Of a DNA stretch of 28,627 bases, positions 1 through 6,253 are shown piece by piece. The position numbers and the translations under genes are program-made. A model generated the notes under the pieces. It did not search any database. It saw nothing but the letters and a program-made list of their open reading frames with translations, and was not told the DNA's origin. The stretch is from positions 1-28,627 of the forward strand of contig DCUI01000020.1 of assembly GCA_002327785.1 (NCBI GenBank), in the 5' to 3' direction. Origin of the DNA: Phycisphaerales bacterium UBA2218. Its GTDB lineage: Bacteria > Planctomycetota > Phycisphaerae > Sedimentisphaerales > Anaerobacaceae. The stretch's first letter is position 1. Every line of letters starts with the position of its first letter.

Positions 1-89
1 GTGAATTCTTCAACGGACTGCTAGGCACGCTCGTGGAAGGCTGCACCGCCGCCGGCGTACTGTGGCTGATCGCAACGTTCGTGCTATAG
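1..89 (+). CDS. C-terminal fragment of a membrane protein (5' end outside the window)
   Basis: Frame 3 is open from the first base to a TAG at 87-89 and gives 28 residues ending in a hydrophobic stretch (GVLWLIATFVL). This reads like the last transmembrane helix of a multi-pass protein stopping right at the membrane. The other two plus-strand frames give nothing hydrophobic or protein-like. The family cannot be named from so little sequence. The gene converges on the minus-strand carboxypeptidase gene, with 81 bp between the two stops. Confidence 0.5.
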   Translation, partial: EFFNGLLGTLVEGCTAAGVLWLIATFVL

Positions 90-115
90 CATAGCCGAGG
101 CGCCATACCTGCACT

Positions 116-144
116 GCCGGACACGTGCGCATCGCGTATCCGGC
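116..144. terminator. Hairpin between convergent genes, possible bidirectional terminator
   Basis: GCCGGACACG (116-125) and CGTATCCGGC (135-144) form a 10-position stem with one mismatch and a 9-nt loop. It lies between the stop at 87-89 and the opposing stop at 171-173. There is no clear U-run on either side, so termination is inferred from position and stem only. Confidence 0.35.
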
Positions 145-170
145 CCCGGCGTTTCACTGCATATCTCAGG

Positions 171-2831
171 TTAATTGTACATGAAGTACGCCGTAGCCAC
201 GCAGTCCTTGTCCACCTTCACGCGAACCCAGTGGGCGCTGAAGCCGTTGGGGAACTCGTGGTGCGCGTATCCGCCGCGGTCCACTTCGAAGGATCGGTAA
301 GGTTTCCAGGTACCATCGCCCAGGAAGTCCACTTCGACGTCGACCTGCACCGTGCCTTCGGCCTCGTGCGTGAGGTGAACCACCTTCTTATCGAAGCCGG
401 TCATGAGGAAGGGGTCCGAAACCTCGCCGGCCTTGACCGCAGTGTTCCACCACGGGCCGCCCCATCCCGAAGGCTTGCCCATTTGCCACAGGTCGTCGAT
501 GTTCCCGAACCACAGGCCCGACTGCGGCTGGCCCTGGTCATGGTCGATCTGATCGGAGGCCATCACAAACAATCCTCGCCAATGGCAGAAGTCAGGCACA
601 ACCCGCAGGTGCGTGCAGATGGGCCGAATGCCCCAGATGTGGCCGCCGTAGCTGAAGGCGGGCAACTCGTAGAACAGGCCGTGGGCATCCATCAGCAGTC
701 GTTCCGTGACAGCGTGCCGAATCCGCAGCCATTCCGTATTCCAGGCGTGGTCCCAGGTATGGCTCGCCTTCGGGAGCAGGTATCGCTGCCACTGACCCTT
801 GACCAGCGCACGGAGGATCACGCTCGATCTGTCCCAGCCGACGGCGTAGATCGTGTTGCCGCCGTAGGAGCGGTCACTCGCGCCGCCGTGGACCTCGACG
901 AAGGGATTGCGCTCGATGATCGTCCATCTCTGCCCATCCCATTCGGCCAGCCGGCCGGCGTCTCGTTTGCCGAGAAACTCCTGCTCGTCGTAGGTGTTGT
1001 TCGCGACCACGACGCGGCCCTGGGCGGTGTAGGCGCTCTTGAAGTGCTCCTTGGCGTTGACGATGTCGAGCTCTTTCACGAGATTGAAGAGCAGTCCGGC
1101 TTCCAGGGTGTGCACGTCCACTTCCCAGAGCCCCCCTTCCATGCCGAGGAAGTAGACCTTGTTCGTCGGGTCGGCCAGATGCTCGCATGTCGCCGCCAGA
1201 CGGACGTTCTTCAGCCCCTCGATGATCCGCACGTTGCCGTCGGCGTCGATGGCATAAGGCCCGATGAATGCCTGGCCGCTCGGCCAGTGGGGCATGCGGT
1301 TGGCGAAGGTACCCGTGACGGAGGCAGGATGACGCCGCATGGTCATATCTTCATTGATCTCGTACAGACCCAGGCCCTGCCCGTTGATGTGGGCGACGTA
1401 ACCCACTGCCCAGAGCTTCTGGGCCCAGGGAATCAAGGCCCCGATCCCGGCCTCGGAATTACTGCCGAGCCCTCTGGCCATCACGGTCAGACTCGGGAAA
1501 ACTCCACCCACCTGCACCGGGGGGGACTTCTGCGACGCTGCGTCGAGGCCATCGACCTGCTCCAGGTAGCTGCGCAGCGCCCTGGCAAGACTGCGGCCGA
1601 ACTCGCGGGCGCTCTCAGCCGTCACAGGTTGGCCACCGGCGTTCGCATAGGGAATCTCGAAGGAAGCAGCCAGCCGGATACCTTCCAGATCACTCGCCCA
1701 GCGCGTGCAGCTCTTGTTTGGCCCGACGTTGCTGTCCGTGTTCCACGCCTGGCCGAACGGCAGGTTGTCGGAGGCCCGATAGACCAGCGGCCCGCTCTGG
1801 ACCGTTTCGAGCAGGCGGCCGAACTTCTGCTGCTCGCGCCATATTGCCTCGTCCTCGCTGCCCACGATGTAGATCGCCTCGTTATGGGGGCCGCCGATGT
1901 AGGGGCAGTGCAGGTCGAATGCGGCCACCAGCCGGCCACCGGACCAGTTCGGCGCGAACGTTCGCAGGGCCGCAACCGAGGCATGGATACTCTGGCCGAT
2001 GTAATCGCGGTTGTGGTCGCGAGGAATACGGTTCTTGCCTTGATCGCCCTCCTCGACGCCGTCCTTGTCCATGAAGGGGATCGCAAGGATCTCGACATTC
2101 CGCCGGAACCATCGCCCCTCTTCGCCATCGGCAAGAACCACTTCCAGGATCCCTTCCAATGCGCAGTTTGCCATCGTCTCGCACGCATGATGGCGGGCCG
2201 TCATGAGCACCCTGTAGCGAGCCTCGCCATCGAGCCTGCCGACGTGCAGACGCTCAACGCTCCGTCCGTGCCCGCTCTTGCAGAGTTCACGCACCGCAAG
2301 GCCGGAATGGCCCTTGTACCCAGCGAGGAACTCTTTGAGGTTCTCCTCCAGATAGGGAATAGCGAAGCAGAATCGCACCTCCGTCGCATCGGGCCCGAAG
2401 GCGTAGGGGAACGATCCATTCTTCACGGCCTCGGCCCCGAGCCACGACCAGCTTCGCCCACCGTCGGTGCTCACCGCCGGACCGCGCACGCCGATGGGGC
2501 TCCTGCCCGAGAATGCAAACGTCAGCAAGCGGCCCTGAGCCCTTCGGACGCGGAAGCCCCAGTAAAACCACCAGCCCTCGGTGTCCCGCAGGTCGGGACG
2601 AATGTGGACCGTATCCCCATCCACTCGCTCGATGACGATATTGCCGCCCGGGTAGTTGGCGTCTATCGCAAACGCCGGCATGGCAGCCTGGGACTCGCCG
2701 GAGGCGGCTGGGCAGTTGCACGCCCCCATTACCCATGCGCCAAGGAACAGAATCGCCGCCAATCCAGTGTAAGAGCCGCAAGAGAAGTATTCGGCGTTTT
2801 GCGGGACGGCAGACCGACAGAAATACGCCAT
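171..2831 (-). CDS. Exported M14-type zinc carboxypeptidase fused to a large C-terminal beta-rich domain
   Basis: An 886-residue protein. It starts at ATG 2831, preceded by GGAAGG six bases upstream; an in-frame upstream ATG at 2891 would lie almost on the predicted transcription start, so I reject it. Residues 1-40 are an export signal with a hydrophobic core; a Cys near residue 38 could be a weak lipobox. A beta-rich region (about 45-190) precedes an M14 metallocarboxypeptidase core. The zinc ligands appear as H215 and E218 in RHHACE and as H308 in FDLHCPY. The catalytic Glu is E392 in SFEIPY, and the N-R substrate pocket is represented by DHNRDY. This predicts exoproteolytic cleavage of peptides outside the cytoplasm. 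From about 440 to 886 there is a separate Trp- and Gly-rich region with recurring short beta-strand patterns, probably a beta-propeller or similar. I cannot assign it to a family; it may bind substrate. The peptidase assignment is firm, substrate unknown. Confidence 0.85.
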   Translation of the reverse strand: MAYFCRSAVPQNAEYFSCGSYTGLAAILFLGAWVMGACNCPAASGESQAAMPAFAIDANYPGGNIVIERVDGDTVHIRPDLRDTEGWWFYWGFRVRRAQGRLLTFAFSGRSPIGVRGPAVSTDGGRSWSWLGAEAVKNGSFPYAFGPDATEVRFCFAIPYLEENLKEFLAGYKGHSGLAVRELCKSGHGRSVERLHVGRLDGEARYRVLMTARHHACETMANCALEGILEVVLADGEEGRWFRRNVEILAIPFMDKDGVEEGDQGKNRIPRDHNRDYIGQSIHASVAALRTFAPNWSGGRLVAAFDLHCPYIGGPHNEAIYIVGSEDEAIWREQQKFGRLLETVQSGPLVYRASDNLPFGQAWNTDSNVGPNKSCTRWASDLEGIRLAASFEIPYANAGGQPVTAESAREFGRSLARALRSYLEQVDGLDAASQKSPPVQVGGVFPSLTVMARGLGSNSEAGIGALIPWAQKLWAVGYVAHINGQGLGLYEINEDMTMRRHPASVTGTFANRMPHWPSGQAFIGPYAIDADGNVRIIEGLKNVRLAATCEHLADPTNKVYFLGMEGGLWEVDVHTLEAGLLFNLVKELDIVNAKEHFKSAYTAQGRVVVANNTYDEQEFLGKRDAGRLAEWDGQRWTIIERNPFVEVHGGASDRSYGGNTIYAVGWDRSSVILRALVKGQWQRYLLPKASHTWDHAWNTEWLRIRHAVTERLLMDAHGLFYELPAFSYGGHIWGIRPICTHLRVVPDFCHWRGLFVMASDQIDHDQGQPQSGLWFGNIDDLWQMGKPSGWGGPWWNTAVKAGEVSDPFLMTGFDKKVVHLTHEAEGTVQVDVEVDFLGDGTWKPYRSFEVDRGGYAHHEFPNGFSAHWVRVKVDKDCVATAYFMYN

Positions 2832-2900
2832 TTCGTTTCCTTCCATTGGGCGGACGACCGGACAGTCCATTCGTTGCGTATCGTGCATCACATCGACGGC

Positions 2901-2929
2901 ACTATAGTCCGCTCGTCCGGCTGTGTCAA
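2901..2929 (-). promoter_or_regulatory. Sigma-70-type promoter of the M14 carboxypeptidase gene
   Basis: On the minus strand TTGACA (2924-2929) is separated by exactly 17 bp from TATAGT (2901-2906). Transcription would begin near 2894, leaving a leader of about 60 nt to the ATG at 2831. This supports that start over the one at 2891. Confidence 0.7.
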
Positions 2930-3107
2930 CGTTGGGGATGCCATGACTGAGCCGGGTGGAAATAGAATGCAGAGGAGGTGGATAGGAATGCTTGATCGGC
3001 GTGTTCCCGTGCAGGCTTCACCGGTCAGACCTGGCGAGGATGTCTCGTCCGTGTGCCCGGGGCGCGCTGGGTGTGCCGCTCAAGGGCGAGAAGCCCGGAG
3101 CGCCGGT

Positions 3108-3815
3108 TCACTTCTCGTCCGGGGCGCCGACGGTCACCTTTTGCAGCATCCGCTGGCAGCTCTCGCAGTGGCACGCGCCGACCAGGCGAAGATGGGAAGT
3201 CCCGGCAATCCGCCGCGTCTCAATCAGCTTGGCGCCTTTGGCTTCCATCTTGCGGAAAGCCATCTTCGCCTCGCGATTGTCGTGGTACCCAACGGCGTCG
3301 ATCACGATGCTCACTTTCTTATCCCGCTGGAGCAGTCCCAGGGCCGCGGCTTTGACCGCTCCCTCGGCCGCCGCTCCCATGAGGATGAATTCCGCCGCAC
3401 AGACCTCGCTGAGCACACGGTCGATTCGCGGCTCGTCGAAGGGATCGACACATCGCTTGTGGAAGATGACCTGCTGGTAGCGCCGAAGCATGTCGCGAGG
3501 CAGGTCCGTGCTCCCATCGGCCGCGAAGCTGATCCGGCTGGCCAACAAGGTGTACGGGATTTTCAATTGGCCGTCGGTGCCATCGATGCAGTACCGGAGG
3601 TCGCCGTTGTGGCCGTTATTATCGGGATATACCTCACAGGTGGAAATGACAGGAATCCCCCTTCTCCTGGCCCAGGCCATCAGGCGACGGACATGGGCCA
3701 ACACCCGCCGGTGGTTGCGGATACACACGGTGCCGTCGGCAAGGAAGAAATCTCTCTGCGTGTTGATATCGACGAGAACCTGCCTCCGCTTCGCCCTGAC
3801 CATTTGCAGCATCAT
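3108..3815 (-). CDS. Isochorismatase-like hydrolase lacking the usual catalytic cysteine
   Basis: The fold is recognisable from the N-terminal strand with catalytic Asp (VLVDINTQRDFF, D16), the Lys loop (VIFHKRCVDPF, K120) and the motif corresponding to GvaTdvCV (GAAAEGAV). At the nucleophile position the Cys of nicotinamidases and amidases is Ala153. True isochorismatases such as EntB and PhzD also lack that Cys, so activity on a vinyl-ether-type substrate, or a non-cysteine mechanism, is possible. The C-terminus adds a cluster C215-H216-C217-C220 that could bind a metal; this is not part of the core fold. I chose ATG 3815 because GGAAAGGA lies about 10 bases upstream and the domain begins directly after it. 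In-frame ATGs at 3869 and 3950 would add residues that look non-conserved. It precedes the carboxypeptidase gene on the same strand, but that gene has its own promoter. Confidence 0.7.
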   Translation of the reverse strand: MMLQMVRAKRRQVLVDINTQRDFFLADGTVCIRNHRRVLAHVRRLMAWARRRGIPVISTCEVYPDNNGHNGDLRYCIDGTDGQLKIPYTLLASRISFAADGSTDLPRDMLRRYQQVIFHKRCVDPFDEPRIDRVLSEVCAAEFILMGAAAEGAVKAAALGLLQRDKKVSIVIDAVGYHDNREAKMAFRKMEAKGAKLIETRRIAGTSHLRLVGACHCESCQRMLQKVTVGAPDEK

Positions 3816-3983
3816 CCGAACAGCGTCCTTTCCGGGCTTGGCAATCCCATCGATGAGGAATACGCCCATCCCACAAGAAGAGTTCGGGTCGCCAACCGCC
3901 GTGCACCGCGGTCGGAAGCCCTTCACATCCTCACTAATCGTGTGCCACAAAGGTGTACTTTAGTAACGGTCTTTTGGAAAATT

Positions 3984-4057
3984 GATGAGCGATGAGGTAT
4001 GATGGACGATTGTCGATTGCTGATCCGCCAAATCAACAATCACACATCGAAAATCAA
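3984..4057. repeat. Heptad-repeat palindrome, copy 1 (upstream of trmB)
   Basis: GAT recurs at 3984 and 3991, then after a 3-base shift at 4001, 4008, 4015 and 4022, that is every 7 bases. The complementary triplet ATC recurs every 7 bases at 4032, 4039, 4046 and 4053. Read on its own strand, the right arm begins with GATTTTC and ends with GATTTGG. The two arms are an imperfect inverted repeat made of GATNNNN units. It lies between the divergent starts of the isochorismatase-like gene and trmB. A second copy follows trmB. I do not recognise a named family. Confidence 0.75.
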
Positions 4058-4080
4058 GGACCGATGACGGCTTGGAGAGA

Positions 4081-4710
4081 ATGAAAAAAGAGTTGAAGGA
4101 GTATAGAAACGTCGCGTTAAACCTGGAAGACTCGCAGGACAAGATCAACTTTGCCCAGGTTTTCGGACGTTGCGGCCTAGTCCATATTGAGATCGGCTCA
4201 GGCAAAGGAGCCTTTCTCGTGCATCAGGCCCAGGCCCGGCCGGAGGTGAATTTTCTCGGGATCGAGTGGGCCGGCAAGTATTATCGCTACACCGTCGATC
4301 GAATCGGACGGTGGGGCCTGTCCAACGTCCGGCTCATACGTGCCGACGCCGCGACGTTCCTGAGGGATTCCGTGCCGGACCAGTCGGTGGATTGCTTTCA
4401 TATCTACTTCCCCGACCCCTGGCCGAAGAAACGTCACCACAAGAGGCGGCTGCTGCAGACCTCGAATCTCGAAATGCTCATCGCACGCCTCAAGCCGGGC
4501 GGCCAGATCCGGATCGCCACGGACCACGAGGACTACTTCCGCCAGATTCAGGACGTGACGAGCGCATGCAACACCCTGCTCGAGGAGATTGAGTTCGAGC
4601 GGCCGGCAGGCGCAAACGAAGGAGAGTGCACCGGCACCAACTACGAACGGAAGTACGTCAAGGAGAGCCGTGCGATCCACACGGCGGCATTCCGAAAAAG
4701 AGATGTTTGA
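4081..4710 (+). CDS. trmB: tRNA (guanine-N7)-methyltransferase TrmB
   Basis: A 209-residue SAM-dependent methyltransferase forming m7G46 in the tRNA variable loop. The SAM-binding motif is IEIGSGKGAFL (about 36-46). The family signature FPDPWPKKRHHKRRL (about 110-124) and the C-terminal TNYERKY (about 190) are both intact, as is TDHEDYF. Length is normal for single-domain bacterial TrmB. The ATG at 4081 has GGAG three bases upstream; an in-frame TTG at 4072, with AAGGA 11 bases upstream, is an alternative that adds three residues. The stop codon (4708-4710) lies inside the second heptad palindrome. The gene is a stand-alone unit converging on the nitrilase-type gene. The family assignment is firm. 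Confidence 0.95.
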   Translation: MKKELKEYRNVALNLEDSQDKINFAQVFGRCGLVHIEIGSGKGAFLVHQAQARPEVNFLGIEWAGKYYRYTVDRIGRWGLSNVRLIRADAATFLRDSVPDQSVDCFHIYFPDPWPKKRHHKRRLLQTSNLEMLIARLKPGGQIRIATDHEDYFRQIQDVTSACNTLLEEIEFERPAGANEGECTGTNYERKYVKESRAIHTAAFRKRDV

Positions 4711-4803
4711 TGTGTGATGGTTGATGTTTGATTGTTGATTTGGAGGAGGCGCACCCGCGGCGATCTCCAAATCAACGGTCAGCAATCACAGATCGAAAAT
4801 CGG
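4702..4803. repeat. Heptad-repeat palindrome, copy 2 (between convergent trmB and amidohydrolase genes)
   Basis: GAT occurs at 4702, 4709, 4716, 4723, 4730 and 4737, an unbroken 7-base period. On the right arm ATC occurs at 4771, 4785, 4792 and 4799, with GTC at 4778 in the same phase. The inner ends form a perfect stem: GTTGATTTGGAG (4734-4745) against CTCCAAATCAAC. As in copy 1, the right arm read on the minus strand begins with GATTTTC and ends with GATTTGG. It contains both stop codons of the flanking convergent genes and could act as a shared transcript end, although no long U-run is present. Confidence 0.8.
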
Positions 4804-6148
4804 CGAGCGGGCCATACGTCTCCGGCATGCGGTCGCGCGGGCCGATCGAGCGCCAATGACCGACCCAATCGAGGCACTCCCGCTTGTTCAGATCCACTTC
4901 CGCCCAGAAGACGCCCGTCTTGCCGGCGTTCGAGGCCAGAATCCTGCCCATGGGATCGATCACGAGACTGCTGCCGTCGTAGACGGACGGCACCATGTAC
5001 ACGCCGTTGTCGCGAGCCCGCACGCGAAAGACCGTCTCGCCGTTGGCCATGCCGTCCTGATCGGGAAAGGTCGTGCCCCAGGTGGGTGCAAGGACCACTT
5101 CCGCCCCCTTCCTCGCAAGGATGGCGGTGACCTCCGGGAAGAACCAGTCATAGCAGATCTGTATTGCCACACGGCCGAAATCCGTCTCGAAGACGGGGTA
5201 TTCACTGCCCGGGCGGACCCCCTGCTTCCACTCCTCGCGAGGCAGATGGGTCTTGCGATACGTGCCCGCAACCTGTCCCTGGCGGCCGATCAGAACGGCC
5301 GTGTTGTAAACGATGTCCCCGACCCGCTCCATGAGACCGGCAACGACCCAGACCCGGTTGGTCCTGGCGGCCTCACCAAGCCGTTGGGTTGCAGGCCCGG
5401 GAATGGGCTGGGCCACATCTTCCGTCGATGCGTTCGTCCCCACCTGGGTGATCGCTTCGCCGAGGCAAATGATGTCGATCCCCAGTTTCCCCGCCGCATC
5501 GATCTGCTCGCACCAGAGTCTCAGATTGTCGTCCGGCGTGCTCTGTCTGGGCCGAAGGTAGACGGTGCCGATCTTAACCTTGCGAAGCCCCGGGGCAGGG
5601 GCAGTCTGCATACTGACCGATTTCCACAGCACCGACCCCTTCCCCGGCCATTTCACTTCGAGGGAGATCCGTGCCCCATCCGCGTCCTCCGGCGCCTTCA
5701 GGACATCCGAGAATAGAGCGGTCCCGCCCCCCACCGTCGGCCCATAGACCAACATGCCAGCCGGGTGGACTGACTTGCCCTCCTTCAGCCAGCTCACGCG
5801 GACCATTACCGAGCGGTACGGCGCTTCGATCGCCCGCAACTCACAGGCTGCCGAGATACAATACGCCTGACCGGATCGGATTCCCCGTATCTCCTGAGCG
5901 ACGCCGCCGACCGCATAAGGATCGCCGCCGGACTCGATCAAGAGCCCACCGTCACCACTCCGCACGGTGCATGCCACCTTCCCCCAACCCGGTTCCCACG
6001 CGGACCATCCGACAGGCATGACCTGCCCGCCCTCTGCCTTGAACTGAGGATTGACCAGCAGCTCATCACACTGCGCGTGTTCGGAGACGAGACAGGATGC
6101 CGCCAATGCCGCCACAACTCTGACAAGGCTCGTTCGTCGGGACATCAT
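4772..6148 (-). CDS. Exported carbon-nitrogen hydrolase (nitrilase superfamily) with N-terminal beta-sandwich
   Basis: A 458-residue protein. Residues 1-27 are a Sec signal peptide (RRTSLVRVVAALAASCL). Residues 30-185 look like a carbohydrate-binding-type beta-sandwich, with the pattern LLVNPQFK...GWSAW...W. Residues 190-450 are the nitrilase-superfamily hydrolase with a complete triad: E231 in CLGEAI, K299 in YRKTHLP and C332 in QICYDWFFPE. This predicts amide or nitrile C-N hydrolysis outside the cytoplasm, which is unusual because most family members are cytosolic. AGGAG lies just upstream of two consecutive ATG codons at 6148. It follows the sulfatase gene after 105 bp on the same strand, so co-expression is likely. 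The last nine residues are encoded by the heptad palindrome at 4702-4803. Substrate unknown. Confidence 0.85.
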   Translation of the reverse strand: MMSRRTSLVRVVAALAASCLVSEHAQCDELLVNPQFKAEGGQVMPVGWSAWEPGWGKVACTVRSGDGGLLIESGGDPYAVGGVAQEIRGIRSGQAYCISAACELRAIEAPYRSVMVRVSWLKEGKSVHPAGMLVYGPTVGGGTALFSDVLKAPEDADGARISLEVKWPGKGSVLWKSVSMQTAPAPGLRKVKIGTVYLRPRQSTPDDNLRLWCEQIDAAGKLGIDIICLGEAITQVGTNASTEDVAQPIPGPATQRLGEAARTNRVWVVAGLMERVGDIVYNTAVLIGRQGQVAGTYRKTHLPREEWKQGVRPGSEYPVFETDFGRVAIQICYDWFFPEVTAILARKGAEVVLAPTWGTTFPDQDGMANGETVFRVRARDNGVYMVPSVYDGSSLVIDPMGRILASNAGKTGVFWAEVDLNKRECLDWVGHWRSIGPRDRMPETYGPLADFRSVIADR

Positions 6149-6253
6149 ACTCTCCTACTTCTTTGCCTGTCGTAACCTCAGGTCAGTCTCTGCCGCTTCC
6201 CGGATGACGGTCTCGATCCTCTCCTGTGAATAATGCGTTGGACCGGAAGGCAA

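Noticed and set aside
2974..2990. Strong AGGAGG-like site followed by ATG on the plus strand
   Set aside because: The frame that follows runs antisense through the isochorismatase-like gene and gives no protein-like sequence.
231..3995. 1,254-codon plus-strand open frame
   Set aside because: It lies opposite the carboxypeptidase and isochorismatase-like genes, both with intact catalytic motifs. Its translation is Arg/His/Val-rich with no recognisable domain, as expected for an antisense frame of GC-rich genes.
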